This document shows positions 44,683 to 52,568 of a DNA stretch of 64,000 nucleotides, one piece after another (position 1 is the first letter of the stretch; each line of letters begins with the position of its first letter). The stretch spans positions 3,359,001 through 3,423,000 of the forward strand of contig NZ_JAUSZN010000001.1 of NCBI RefSeq assembly GCF_030817595.1. Direction: 5' to 3'. The DNA comes from Neobacillus niacini. GTDB taxonomy: Bacteria > Bacillota > Bacilli > Bacillales > Cytobacillaceae. Under the pieces are notes generated by a model, which saw only the letters and a list, made by a program, of their open reading frames with translations, searched no databases and was not told the DNA's origin. The translations under genes and the position numbers were made by a program.

Positions 44683-46061
44683 GGGGAATGAACCTGGAGA
44701 TTGCCACACACTTTTTCAAACCTGGCTAAGTGCGTGGCAATCTTTTTCATGTTTTGGCATGCTGCGGTAAGTAACACTTGCTCACTCGCATTTTGCAATC
44801 CCCGTAACCTACAATAGCGAAGCCCATGCAGTTCTTTTGAATCTGCGAAGCTTCGCTCTACTTTTTCTTTTCTAAATTTATATAGTATTTTACCTGACTT
44901 TGAAAGTCTGTTAAGTCGAACCTTTTCCTTATGTTCCTCCCAAACATGTCTGGTAACTACTTTTGTTTTATTTTGAGATTTTGTACACTCAGGCAGGAGT
45001 GGGCAGTTAGTACACTTTTTAGGATCTGACTTATATTCCCGATAACCTTCTCTTGTAGTTGTACGATATTGTAACTCCTGACCATTTGGACAAACATACA
45101 AATCTCTATCTTTGTCATATGTAAACTTCCATTTAGGAAATAACCCTTTTGTTGATTGATATCTTCTGTGAGCGATAACTCCAAAAATATTGCGTTCATT
45201 AAGTCCCTTACAAATCGGATTTGTCAGGTAACCCGAATCAAGTGCCACAGCTTCTACTTTAAATCCAAAACGTTCGACCTGACGGTCTAACCGTGAAAGA
45301 TAGGGGACAGAATCGTGAACATTTCCTGCTGTAACATACGCATCAGTTATGATGTTGAACTTCATGTCGGTAGTTCGATGATCAAGATAACAGAACATCT
45401 CCTGTTTATTCTCTCGTGACATAAACCCGCATTCAGGATCAGTTGTGCTCAGTCGTATTTCCTTTTTCTCGGTCACCTCCTCCTTTTCCTTTAAAGGCTT
45501 TTTTCCATGATCTCTCCTGTCTTCCTCAATAGCTTTGTTTAAATCTTCTACATATTCACGTGTTTCAACTTCCACTTCAACTCTAGAGAATTTATGTTTG
45601 TTTGCATTCGCTTTAAGGTGTGTGGAATCGGAAAATAAAACCCTTCCTCCAACCATCTTGTGGTTAATTGCTTTGAAGACAATCTCATCAAAAATTTCCT
45701 GAAATATATTTGTATCTTTAAAACGGGTTCGCCGATTCCAACTAATGGTGGAATGATGGGGAACTGTATCGTTTAGCTTTAATCCTAAGAACCATCGATA
45801 GGCCACATTCGTCTGAATTTCACGCTCTAATTGTCGTTCAGAACGAATGCCATAAAAATATCCGATAAACATCATCTTAAAGAGCTGTATAGGGTCCGAA
45901 GGACGCCCGTTATTTTCTGAATAAAAAGGACGGACCTTCTCACCAATAAAAGAAAAATCAATATACTTGTCCACCTTCCTTAATAGGTGATCTTGCGGTA
46001 CTAAATCATCAATAAAAACAAATTCAGCTTCGTTTTGTATTTCTCTTTTTGGCTTATACAT
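44676..46061 (-). CDS. IS1182-family transposase
   Basis: A 461-aa DDE transposase. The N-terminal DUF772-like region ([33 protein letters not shown]) precedes the catalytic core, where Asp in [11 protein letters not shown], Asp in VALDSGYL and Glu in [17 protein letters not shown] fit the DDE triad. A zinc-like cysteine segment ([14 protein letters not shown]) is near 360. The last residues (VHSPC) are read from the inserted repeat, so the natural C-terminus is replaced, but the catalytic core is complete. ATG at 46061 follows GGACGGTGG. Probably functional, unless the missing IS sequence matters. Confidence 0.9.
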   Translation of the reverse strand: MYKPKREIQNEAEFVFIDDLVPQDHLLRKVDKYIDFSFIGEKVRPFYSENNGRPSDPIQLFKMMFIGYFYGIRSERQLEREIQTNVAYRWFLGLKLNDTVPHHSTISWNRRTRFKDTNIFQEIFDEIVFKAINHKMVGGRVLFSDSTHLKANANKHKFSRVEVEVETREYVEDLNKAIEEDRRDHGKKPLKEKEEVTEKKEIRLSTTDPECGFMSRENKQEMFCYLDHRTTDMKFNIITDAYVTAGNVHDSVPYLSRLDRQVERFGFKVEAVALDSGYLTNPICKGLNERNIFGVIAHRRYQSTKGLFPKWKFTYDKDRDLYVCPNGQELQYRTTTREGYREYKSDPKKCTNCPLLPECTKSQNKTKVVTRHVWEEHKEKVRLNRLSKSGKILYKFRKEKVERSFADSKELHGLRYCRLRGLQNASEQVLLTAACQNMKKIATHLARFEKVCGNLQVHSPC

Positions 46062-46193
46062 TCTATCCACCGTCCTGTTATTTATATGTATATTATAGCA
46101 TATTAACGCGGTGAATCATTAAAGTAATTACAAAAAATAATAGCTGTCGAGATTTTCTCGACAGCCTGACCGGGCTTTTTAGCCCGGTTTTAT

Positions 46194-46298
46194 TTAATGA
46201 TATCCGTTGCTGCCGTTCGCAGATCCAGAAGTTTTATTTCCTTTACTGCCTTTACCCTTTTGTTTTGTTCCGCCATCTTTTTTTGTATGTTTGGTCAT
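46194..46298 (-). CDS. Small basic, low-complexity protein
   Basis: A 34-aa peptide beginning MTKHTKKDGGTKQKGKGSKG and ending in a Gly/Ser/Asn-rich tail. The ribosome site is strong (GAGGGGG, 8 nt from ATG). The Lys/Gly/Ser-rich composition resembles small spore proteins of Bacilli, but I recognise no family. The IS1182 right end lies only a few bases beyond the stop at 46194, so the insertion probably separated it from its own terminator. It is a separate unit upstream of yihY's 3' end. Confidence 0.6.
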   Translation of the reverse strand: MTKHTKKDGGTKQKGKGSKGNKTSGSANGSNGYH

Positions 46299-46373
46299 GA
46301 TTTTAGCCCCCTCATTTAAATCTGTTCCCCACCTATATTGTCTGCAGTTAAGAATTTTTCATCAAGAAAAATT

Positions 46374-47210
46374 TTAACAGTTTGATTTATTCTTCTCGGT
46401 ATAGAACGCATTGATCTCACCGCCGAGAATGATAATAAACCCAGATATATATAACCAAATGAGTAAGACTATAATGGCTCCAATACTTCCATAGGTCAGT
46501 GAAAAGTTGTTAAATTTACTTACATAGAGCGATAACGCATAGGAGGAAAGGATCCAGCCCACAGTTGCAAAACCAGCTCCTGGGAATGCACTTCTACAGC
46601 GTAATTTAACGTTGGGCGCAATCCAATACAAGCCCGTGAAAATCAAAAATAATATCAGGGCGCTGACGACTAATCTTAACATTTCCCAAATACGGAGGAA
46701 TTCCAGCTTAAAACCTAAATAAGAGAAAAGAAAAATTCCAATTTCCCTTCCGAATATTGGAAGTAATACAGCTACAATAAAAACAAAAATCATTCCGATC
46801 GTCAGCACGATGGCCATACCTCTAGAAACAATAAATGAACGACTTTCGTTCACATTGTATGCTTTGTTAAAAGCTCTTACTAGTGCATGAATTCCATTAG
46901 ATGCAGACCAAATCGTTCCAATAACCCCAAAGGAAAGCAGTCCTCCGTTGCGATTATTCATCACATGGTTAACATTTTTTTCAATTAAATCCATTGTCTG
47001 CGGGGGTGCAAACTCTCTAATACTCCCTAAAATATCGGGGTATGGTATGGGCAGATATGGCAGTAAGGTAAAAATAAAAATAAGAAGTGGAAACAGTGAA
47101 AGAAGAAAAAAATAGGCGAGCTGTGCGGATAAACCTGGTATATCATCTTCTTCTATCCGGTGCCATAACAATCGTAAAAGGGATTTACGTACATTCACTG
47201 CCTTCTCCAT
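46374..47210 (-). CDS. yfkH: YihY/BrkB-family membrane protein (YfkH-like)
   Basis: A 278-aa integral membrane protein with six hydrophobic segments: PGLSAQLAYFFLLSLFPLLI (near 24-43) and GVIGTIWSASNGIHALVRAFNKAYN (near 96-120) are the family hallmarks. Its old name 'ribonuclease BN' was wrong; function is unknown. B. subtilis YfkH (275 aa) is the orthologue by neighbourhood. It lies 33 bp downstream of the YtxH-domain gene. Confidence 0.85.
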   Translation of the reverse strand: MEKAVNVRKSLLRLLWHRIEEDDIPGLSAQLAYFFLLSLFPLLIFIFTLLPYLPIPYPDILGSIREFAPPQTMDLIEKNVNHVMNNRNGGLLSFGVIGTIWSASNGIHALVRAFNKAYNVNESRSFIVSRGMAIVLTIGMIFVFIVAVLLPIFGREIGIFLFSYLGFKLEFLRIWEMLRLVVSALILFLIFTGLYWIAPNVKLRCRSAFPGAGFATVGWILSSYALSLYVSKFNNFSLTYGSIGAIIVLLIWLYISGFIIILGGEINAFYTEKNKSNC

Positions 47211-47243
47211 TTTCTCACCTCTCCTCGTATTCCAGTTGTATTT

Positions 47244-47627
47244 TTATTTCTCTGCTGTTTCTTCTTCCACAACAATCTCTTTTAATAAATCGTCGACGAT
47301 TGCAGAATCTTCATGTTTTGAGAAAGTACTTTTCGTTTCCTTGATCACTTCTTTTACCTGAGGAGTCAACTCACGTAGTTCGTCCACTTTTTCAGTAATG
47401 TAAGAAATGTCCTCGCTAACCTGTTCAATCGTATTCCTAAGTTTTTTTGCGGTCTCCTTAACATTTTCCGTGATTTCTCCAGGATGGCGAACCACATAAG
47501 AAACCTGCTCATACGCTTTTTTCACATTTACCTTCATATCCTGTCGTGTTTTCTTATCTAATAAGCTAAGTGCTCCACCTGCTAAGGCACCATAGATTAT
47601 GCCTTTCAAAAATAAATTTTTACCCAT
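47244..47627 (-). CDS. YtxH-domain protein
   Basis: A 127-aa protein with one N-terminal transmembrane segment (GIIYGALAGGALSLLDKKTR, residues 9-28) in the YtxH style, followed by a long charged helix predicted to be coiled coil (about 30-110). ATG at 47627 follows GGAGAGGTTAAAAAA; the frame extends to 47675 without a better ribosome site. Function unknown; general-stress genes in Bacilli often have this domain. Likely cotranscribed with yihY. Confidence 0.75.
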   Translation of the reverse strand: MGKNLFLKGIIYGALAGGALSLLDKKTRQDMKVNVKKAYEQVSYVVRHPGEITENVKETAKKLRNTIEQVSEDISYITEKVDELRELTPQVKEVIKETKSTFSKHEDSAIVDDLLKEIVVEEETAEK

Positions 47628-47860
47628 TTTTTTAACCTCTCCTTTCGATTTGTATTTATCATATTTTTCGGACACTATAAAAAAATACCAATATACTCCA
47701 CTTTATATTCTGCTTTAAGCTTGCGGCAAAATGCAAGCGTCGGTCATATTTTAACCCTATTATTTTATTACCCATCATTAGAAGCATTAAAACAAGTTTA
47801 GATTGACATCTTCCAATGAAAATGGAAAGATAAGGTTACGAATACTGAAAGGGTGACGGG

Positions 47861-48085
47861 ATGAATTTATCAGAGAAAACAGTTGAAAATGTGGAGTATA
47901 TGATTGAACAAATAAAAGAAAAATTAAAGGTATTAAATCTCGGAGCCATTAAGCCTTCACACTTTGATGAAGACATGTACGAGGAACTAAAAGAAATTTA
48001 TGAGATGGTTATGAAAAAACCCTCATTTAGCCCGAACGAAATGCAAGCTTTAGTAGAGGAATTAGGAAACCTTCGCAAAAAATAA
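47861..48085 (+). CDS. yfkK: DUF1128-family protein (YfkK-like)
   Basis: A 74-aa helical protein matching the DUF1128 family: NVEYMIEQIKEKLKVLNLG (near 11-29), then HFDEDMYEELKEIYEMVMKK and FSPNEMQALVEELGNLRKK. B. subtilis YfkK is 71 aa. Unknown function. It starts with ATG after AAGGGTGACGGG, and a bidirectional terminator follows. Confidence 0.8.
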   Translation: MNLSEKTVENVEYMIEQIKEKLKVLNLGAIKPSHFDEDMYEELKEIYEMVMKKPSFSPNEMQALVEELGNLRKK

Positions 48086-48086
48086 A

Positions 48087-48117
48087 TAAAACAGATCTCA
48101 AGGGATCTGTTTTTTTA
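48087..48117. terminator. Bidirectional terminator between yfkK and map
   Basis: AAACAGATC pairs with GATCTGTTT around TCAAGG, with T-runs at both ends. It overlaps the last bases of the minus-strand map gene. Confidence 0.85.
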
Positions 48118-48867
48118 TTTATCCTGTTCAGTTAAAATAATTGGACCATTCTTAGTGATGGCAATGGTGTGTTCATACTGTGCCGAATATTTCCCATCAA
48201 TCGTCCTAGCTGTCCAGCCATTACTATCCATTTTTGTTTGGTACATGCCGATATTGACCATTGGCTCAATCGTAAATACCATTCCTTCTTTTATTCTAGG
48301 ACCTTTTCCAGGCAGTCCGTAATGTGGTACATCGGGTTTTTCATGTATAACCGCACCAATTCCATGACCAATAAAATCACGAACTACTGATAACCCTTCC
48401 CCTTCGACATAGGTTTGAATAGCATAACCGATATCTCCAATTCGATTTCCAGGGACAGCCTGCTCAATTCCTTTATAAAGCGCCTCTTTTGTAACTTTTA
48501 ATAAATGCTCTGTTTCCTTAGAGACACTTCCAACAGCATAAGACCATGCAGAATCCGCTAATCCGCCATTATAATTGACCACCATATCTATGGTTACGAT
48601 ATCCCCATCCTTTAACGGCTCTTTTCTAGGGAATCCATGACATATTTCGTCGTTAATGCTGGCACAGGTGGCGTATTTATAACCTTTATAGCCCTTTTGC
48701 TGTGGGGTGGCATTGTGTTTTATAAGAAAATCATCCACAAACTCATCAATTTCCCAAGTTGTTATACCTGGCTTAATCATTTTTGCAATTTCTTTATGAC
48801 ATGAAGCAAGAATTTCTCCTGCTTTTTTCATCGCGTCGATTTCCCGCTGTGATTTAAGAACAATCAT
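48115..48867 (-). CDS. map: Methionine aminopeptidase, type I (MapB/YflG-like second copy)
   Basis: A 250-aa type I methionine aminopeptidase. The metal ligands are visible: the Asp pair in TIDMVVNYNGGLADSAW (near 92-108), His in DFIGHGIG (near 165-172), Glu in FTIEPMVNIG (near 200-209) and a final Glu in YEHTIAI. ATG at 48867 follows GGGGA; a GTG at 48879 is less likely. It resembles the second B. subtilis enzyme MapB/YflG by neighbourhood, and not the map in the ribosomal protein operon. It removes N-terminal Met from nascent proteins. Confidence 0.93.
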   Translation of the reverse strand: MIVLKSQREIDAMKKAGEILASCHKEIAKMIKPGITTWEIDEFVDDFLIKHNATPQQKGYKGYKYATCASINDEICHGFPRKEPLKDGDIVTIDMVVNYNGGLADSAWSYAVGSVSKETEHLLKVTKEALYKGIEQAVPGNRIGDIGYAIQTYVEGEGLSVVRDFIGHGIGAVIHEKPDVPHYGLPGKGPRIKEGMVFTIEPMVNIGMYQTKMDSNGWTARTIDGKYSAQYEHTIAITKNGPIILTEQDK

Positions 48868-48998
48868 GATCTTCCCCACCTTTTTATATTATTTTTATGT
48901 ATTCTTAGAGAATTGGAAACACACTTTAATCTTATCGCTATGCTAACGTTTTTTCAAAAAAATTTTGACTTTGAAAAATATTTTTGTCATAATTAACT

Positions 48999-49014
48999 GT
49001 TCTTAATATGGAAC
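48999..49014. promoter_or_regulatory. Possible SinR-type box upstream of sinR
   Basis: GTTCTTAATATGGAAC is an inverted repeat of GTTC/GAAC with an 8-bp spacer. The left half fits the SinR consensus GTTCTYT. It lies 60-75 bp before sinR and just upstream of the TATAAT at 49047-49052, so autoregulation by SinR is possible. Confidence 0.35.
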
Positions 49015-49073
49015 TTTTTCTGCTTATCTGATAAAATTATTATAGCTATAATACAAATTAGGTGTGTGAGCTT

Positions 49074-49403
49074 ATGATAGGTGATCGTGTAAAAAAATTA
49101 CGTTTAGAAAAAAGGATGTCATTATCAGAACTAGCTGAGCAAGCTGGAGTTGCTAAATCTTACTTAAGCTCTCTAGAGAGAAACCTGCAAAGAAATCCAT
49201 CTATTCAATTCCTAGAAAAGATTTCTTCTGTATTAAACGTTCCTGTTGACCATTTAATAAATGAACACATTAATAAAGAAGAGTTAGATAGTGATTGGAT
49301 GAGTATTGTTAAAGAGGCGATGGATTCGGGTGTTTCAAAAGAACAATTTCGCGATTTTATTGAATTCAATAAGTGGCGAATTGGTCAAAATAATAATGAA
49401 TAA
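49074..49403 (+). CDS. sinR: SinR, HTH transcriptional repressor of biofilm genes
   Basis: A 109-aa protein with an N-terminal XRE-type HTH (MSLSELAEQAGVAKSYLSSL, about 14-33) and a C-terminal SinR/SinI oligomerisation helix pair (LDSDWMSIVKEAMDSGVSKE, about 72-91). This is the architecture of B. subtilis SinR (111 aa), a master biofilm repressor. ATG at 49074 follows AGGTGTGTGAGCTT; a good -10 (TATAAT, 49047-49052) is upstream. In B. subtilis sinI precedes sinR in one operon; here sinI is separate and convergent (49647-49802), so the antagonist is under independent control. Confidence 0.9.
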   Translation: MIGDRVKKLRLEKRMSLSELAEQAGVAKSYLSSLERNLQRNPSIQFLEKISSVLNVPVDHLINEHINKEELDSDWMSIVKEAMDSGVSKEQFRDFIEFNKWRIGQNNNE

Positions 49404-49530
49404 AGAAAAGCGGAAGGCGCCCGCCTATCGGCGACAAGCATAAGACGAGCCGGCTGAAAGGTTGGTTTTTAACCTTTTGGACGGATTGGCTGTAGACCCG
49501 CGAGCCGATGGCGCCTGGAGCTGGACAACT
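49404..49530. repeat. GC-rich dispersed repeat between sinR and sinI
   Basis: About 127 bp with GGAAGGCGCC at the left and GGCGCCTGGAGCTGGAC at the right, and internal palindromes around GGCGACAAGC and GAAAGG(T). It resembles a family of short GC-rich repeats common in Bacillus (recollection). It lies between sinR and the terminator and contains no supported gene. Confidence 0.7.
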
Positions 49531-49579
49531 AAAAGAACAAAGCATACTACCAGCATTTTGTAGTATGCTTTGTTCTTTT
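49531..49579. terminator. Long bidirectional terminator between sinR and sinI
   Basis: AAAAGAACAAAGCATACTAC pairs completely with GTAGTATGCTTTGTTCTTTT around a 9-nt loop. The A- and T-runs allow termination in both directions of the convergent sinR and sinI genes. Confidence 0.85.
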
Positions 49580-49646
49580 GAAGCTCTTTTCTTAAACTTT
49601 TATGATTTGTTAAAAATAGCCTTCTTAAAGACTGCCTTTATGTATC

Positions 49647-49802
49647 TTAGCGATTCTTTAGTACTACCTCTCCTACCTCGTTTTGATGGAGAAAATTAAG
49701 GATTGCCTCCTTCGAAATTCCTAGCTCCTTAGCCTCTAAAATAAGAGCTAACCACTCTGCATCCATTCCATTCTTCAAACTACCAGTTATTCCCACTCTC
49801 AT
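49647..49802 (-). CDS. sinI: SinI, SinR antagonist (too short for standard ORF calling)
   Basis: A 51-aa frame whose middle, DAEWLALILEAKELGISKEA (residues 14-33), aligns with the SinI/SinR dimerisation motif (SinI of B. subtilis: LDQEWVELMVEAKEANIS). SinI binds SinR and relieves repression of matrix genes. ATG at 49802 is only 3 nt from AGGAG; the in-frame GTG at 49796 is 9 nt from it and may be the real start (49 aa). The C-terminal tail (NEVGEVVLKNR) is longer than the minimal domain. It is convergent with sinR across a strong terminator. A c-di-GMP-type riboswitch lies immediately upstream on the same strand. Confidence 0.88.
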   Translation of the reverse strand: MRVGITGSLKNGMDAEWLALILEAKELGISKEAILNFLHQNEVGEVVLKNR

Positions 49803-49827
49803 TCACTCCTAAAATACATATTCGTAT

Positions 49828-49912
49828 TCCAGGCAGCCCGGCCATCATAGCAAAATCAATACCTTAGATCCTCGGCTTTGCGTCCCCAATTTTCAATGGG
49901 TTTGCCCTTTTC
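49828..49912 (-). ncRNA. Cyclic di-GMP-I (GEMM) riboswitch candidate in the sinI leader
   Basis: On the minus strand the RNA reads GGGCAAACCC, then a short stem capped by a GAAA tetraloop, then GGACGCAAAGCC, then a segment with CUAAGG and, later, CUAUGAUGGCC, ending GGGCUGCCU, which can pair with the 5' AGGGCA. These are the conserved blocks of the GEMM-I aptamer: the GAAA loop, the GGACGCAAAGCC core that contacts c-di-GMP, and a CUAA/UAUGG tetraloop receptor. It ends 28 nt before the sinI start, and AGGAG is within that spacer, so translational control is plausible. No intrinsic terminator is seen between aptamer and gene. A possible -10 (TATAAT on minus, 49992-49997) lies upstream. Confidence 0.88.
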
Positions 49913-50079
49913 TGTTTCTTAATACTCATTAATCTTTGACTATTCAGTATATTTGGCGCACTTGTCTTTCTGGTTCATAATTACTATGTTTATTATATCT
50001 AGTACTTTTTTAGTAACGTGTTATAATTTGTAAAATATTTCTTTTTTTCGAACCTTTTTTTCACACAAATTATTCCAAT

Positions 50080-50135
50080 ATTCTACAAAAAACTCTTAGG
50101 TATTTTGTAGAATGTCTAAAATTTACATTTTAGAT
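50080..50135. repeat. Two adjacent inverted repeats in the sinI/small-protein intergenic region
   Basis: ATTCTACAAAA (50080-50090) pairs with TTTTGTAGAAT (50103-50113), and TCTAAAAT pairs with ATTTTAGA just after it (50115-50134). No T-run follows. They lie between the sinI promoter area and the small membrane peptide gene at 50322 and could be operators or RNA stems; function unknown. Confidence 0.5.
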
Positions 50136-50321
50136 GGAAGTTTATTGGAAAACAGAGAGGGTTAAAGTCGAAATTAAGCTTTCTTACTAATTAATATTCA
50201 TTTGAAAGACGAGAAATAGCTGTGAATTTTGTCTATTTCGTGACAATTTACTTCTACCATAAACACCATTACAATATACTAAATATTACAAATATTCAAA
50301 TAATAGTGGTGATCCTAGTCC

Positions 50322-50441
50322 ATGACAGCCATTCATGTGTTGAATTACGCTATTCCGATTGCCTTTGTTGTATTTTTTGGTTACCTTCTTGATCGCATGT
50401 GTAAACCTGCGAAGTCTGATGAAAAAATAGAAGGTGATTAA
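50322..50441 (+). CDS. Small single-span membrane peptide
   Basis: A 39-aa frame: MTAIHVLNYAIPIAFVVFFG forms one hydrophobic helix, followed by YLLDRMCKP and a charged tail. A moderate ribosome site (GGTGATC) precedes ATG. No family recognised. Very small membrane peptides in Bacilli often modulate larger membrane proteins (general knowledge); no partner is visible here. The long AT-rich upstream region could hold its promoter. Confidence 0.45.
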   Translation: MTAIHVLNYAIPIAFVVFFGYLLDRMCKPAKSDEKIEGD

Positions 50442-50521
50442 TACTCTGTCTTTCCTCCTCGTCACTAATAAATTTCCTTCGTTTGGGAATGATACATTCG
50501 AAGACGAAAGGAGTGTTTAAT

Positions 50522-50686
50522 TTGGCACGTGGAGAACATTTTAACCATAAGAAAAAAGGTCATCCTGGAGATTTACCAAAAGATAACTTAGTTGAGAAAC
50601 ACTCAAAGGATGCCATCGGGGATGAGGAATTTATTGTAGTACAAGAAGCATTTAAAAATAGGGTAGAAACAAAAGACGTAGAATAA
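50522..50686 (+). CDS. Small basic/acidic hypothetical protein
   Basis: A 54-aa hydrophilic protein starting at TTG 50522 (ARGEHFNHKKKGHPGDLPKD...). The ribosome site GAAAGGAGTG is well placed for TTG; the frame is open upstream to 50483 but no ribosome site supports that. A His/Lys/Gly-rich N-terminal half precedes an acidic half. No family recognised; size and composition resemble small spore-associated proteins of Bacilli (weak inference). A strong terminator follows directly. Confidence 0.6.
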   Translation: MARGEHFNHKKKGHPGDLPKDNLVEKHSKDAIGDEEFIVVQEAFKNRVETKDVE

Positions 50687-50711
50687 AAGGCGTGATTTTC
50701 ACGCCTTTTTT
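50687..50711. terminator. Terminator between the small protein gene and hutH
   Basis: AAAGGCGTGA pairs with TCACGCCTTTTTT around TTT. It serves the plus-strand small gene and, by its A-run, possibly the minus-strand hutH gene, which ends at 50714. Confidence 0.85.
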
Positions 50712-50713
50712 GC

Positions 50714-52231
50714 CTACTTAACATTATCAAATTTTTGGATAAGCTTCTTTAAGTCCCATTCTTTTAGACCTGTTGCAGCCCTTTCAATATCTTTTGAAAA
50801 GATGCGATCCTTCTTTATGGAAGCAACAAGCTCCCGCCCCTTCTCATACACCCGCTTGGTCTGGCTGGCCATTTTTTCTACCCCGCGGATTTCAACCGCC
50901 TGCATGGCACAAATTAGTTCAATCGCCAGCACTCTTCGTGCATTCTGAATAATTTGATACGCATGTCTAGAGGCGATCGTTCCCATGCTCACATGGTCTT
51001 CTTGATTGGCAGAAGAGGGAATGGAATCGACACTTGCTGGGTGTGCCAGTGTTTTATTTTCTGATACTAACGACGCGGCCGCATATTGCATAATCATCGC
51101 ACCTGACTGCAAACCAGGCTCAGGGCTTAGGAAAGGCGGCAAATCGTTCAACTGTGGATTTACTAGTCTTTCGATACGTCTTTCAGATATATTCGCCAGC
51201 TCTGCCACTGCAATTTTCATAAAATCCATCGCGAAAGCAATCGGCTGACCATGAAAATTCCCTCCAGAAATAACCTTTTCTCCATCATCAAATATTAATG
51301 GATTGTCTGTTGCCGCATTCATTTCGATTTCTAATTTTTCTTTTACATAATCCAATGCCTGCCAGGAAGCCCCATGAACCTGTGGAATACACCTTATCGA
51401 ATAAGCATCTTGAACCCTGTATTCGCCTTGAACACTGGTTAGTAAACTGTCACATAGGTAACGGCGGATTCTCGCTGCGGTGTCAATTTGCTGCTGGTAG
51501 CCCCTTGCAATATGAACTTCCTCATCAAACGCATCCATGATTCCAATCAATCCTTCTATTGTCATTGATGCGATAAGTTCACTTTCTAACGCCAGCTGTT
51601 CTGCTTCAAGATAACCGATAATTCCCATGGCGGTCATTGCCTGGGTTCCATTAATTAATGCGAGACCCTCTTTTGCCTCTAAAGTTATCGGATGAATCCC
51701 TTCCATTTGAAGTGCATGAATCGATTCCATGCGGTTTCCTTTGTAAAATACTTCCCCTTCCCCAATAAGCACTAACGCTAAATGGGAGAGCGGCGCCAAA
51801 TCACCGCTCGCACCCAGTGATCCCTGCTCCGGAATTACCGGTATGATTTCAGTATTGACCAATTCCAATAGTTTCTCAATCACGATCGGTCTAACACCTG
51901 AATATCCTTTTAACAGTGCATTGGCTCGTAAAAGCACCATCGCCTTTGAAACGATCTCAGGAAAAGGGTCCCCGACTCCACATGCATGGGAACGAATTAA
52001 GTTTAGTTGTAAATCCCTGACGTGTTCTTTATCGATTATGACATCACTGAACTTACCAAAACCAGTATTTATACCGTATACCACTTTATGATTGGAAACG
52101 ATTTTCTCCACTGCTTCGCGGCTTTTTTTTACAAGATCCATACTTTTCTCAGAAGGAAAAACCTTTTCGTTTCGATATAAAACTTCTTTCATTTGCTCCA
52201 ACGTTAAACTTTGACCTGTTAGCATGATCAT
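50714..52231 (-). CDS. hutH: Histidine ammonia-lyase
   Basis: A 505-aa histidine ammonia-lyase with the MIO-forming triad Ala141-Ser142-Gly143 in [14 protein letters not shown]. Further family segments include [12 protein letters not shown] (near 52), [12 protein letters not shown] and [12 protein letters not shown]. It deaminates histidine to urocanate and ammonia. No hutP, hutU, hutI or hutG lies in the window, so histidine use depends on genes elsewhere. ATG at 52231 follows GAGGGG at 8 nt. The leader contains a strong intrinsic terminator after a clear sigma-A promoter. Confidence 0.95.
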   Translation of the reverse strand: MIMLTGQSLTLEQMKEVLYRNEKVFPSEKSMDLVKKSREAVEKIVSNHKVVYGINTGFGKFSDVIIDKEHVRDLQLNLIRSHACGVGDPFPEIVSKAMVLLRANALLKGYSGVRPIVIEKLLELVNTEIIPVIPEQGSLGASGDLAPLSHLALVLIGEGEVFYKGNRMESIHALQMEGIHPITLEAKEGLALINGTQAMTAMGIIGYLEAEQLALESELIASMTIEGLIGIMDAFDEEVHIARGYQQQIDTAARIRRYLCDSLLTSVQGEYRVQDAYSIRCIPQVHGASWQALDYVKEKLEIEMNAATDNPLIFDDGEKVISGGNFHGQPIAFAMDFMKIAVAELANISERRIERLVNPQLNDLPPFLSPEPGLQSGAMIMQYAAASLVSENKTLAHPASVDSIPSSANQEDHVSMGTIASRHAYQIIQNARRVLAIELICAMQAVEIRGVEKMASQTKRVYEKGRELVASIKKDRIFSKDIERAATGLKEWDLKKLIQKFDNVK

Positions 52232-52264
52232 ATGTCTCGCCCCTCTACCACTTTATTAGAATAA

Positions 52265-52317
52265 AGAAAGAGGCTGGATTCCATATCAGATTAGATTTGG
52301 AGTCCAGCCTCTTTTAT
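52265..52317 (-). terminator. Intrinsic terminator in the hutH leader (possible attenuator)
   Basis: AAAGAGGCTGGA(C)TCC pairs with GGA(AT)CCAGCCTCTTT around a short loop, with CTCTTTCTTT following on the minus strand. It lies between the hutH promoter (52398-52427) and the start codon. A second small stem (CTTTATT/AATAAAG, 52251-52266) follows and overlaps it. This layout suggests attenuation, for example by a HutP-like antiterminator, but the HutP UAG triplet pattern is not evident. Confidence 0.6.
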
Positions 52318-52397
52318 AAACATTACATCATTTACTTTTGTTATTGGATGCCTCATAGGTTATCAGTCCATTCAAAAATTTTATTACTTCAATAACT

Positions 52398-52427
52398 ATT
52401 GTATGTGATAAAAAGCTTAATTGTCAA
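52398..52427 (-). promoter_or_regulatory. Sigma-A promoter of hutH
   Basis: Minus-strand TTGACA (52422-52427), an 18-bp spacer and TACAAT (52398-52403). The predicted start near 52390 gives a leader of about 160 nt that contains the terminator hairpin. Confidence 0.7.
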
Positions 52428-52500
52428 CAGAATTGTCAGAATTTTAGCACGATATCACTTTAGCAAGATAATATAAGAAAGGATGCTGTTAACAAGATTA

Positions 52501-52530
52501 GGCTTTATATACAAACGAGTATATAAAGCC
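52501..52530 (-). terminator. Hairpin after topB
   Basis: GGCTTTATATAC pairs with GTATATAAAGCC around TCGTTT, 40 bp after the topB stop. It lacks a long T-run, so it may be a weak terminator or an mRNA-end stabiliser. Confidence 0.5.
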
Positions 52531-52568
52531 CAAATTCTAAAAAATATGGTGTTTGATTCCCCTTCTCC

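Larger units (their letters stand above)
44471..46187. mobile_element. IS1182-family insertion sequence with hairpin-rich ends
   Basis: The unit spans an IS1182-family transposase and matching ends. Left end (44471-44530) and right end (46130-46187) are imperfect inverted repeats of about 60 bp: each begins with CCGGGCT...AGCCCGG, then GTCAG, then a TGTCGAGA hairpin and an ATTTTTATTTTT-like tail. Both hairpins occur in mirror order, which supports them being IS ends rather than gene terminators. The outer hairpins are followed by T-rich sequence pointing out of the element and could also stop transcription. A target-site duplication cannot be seen clearly. A 134-bp GC-rich repeat is nested inside the left part (44549-44682). 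Confidence 0.65.

Noticed and set aside
44676..46061. IS1182 transposase as a pseudogene
   Set aside because: Only the last few residues are replaced by the repeat; the DDE core is complete, so it was kept as a CDS.
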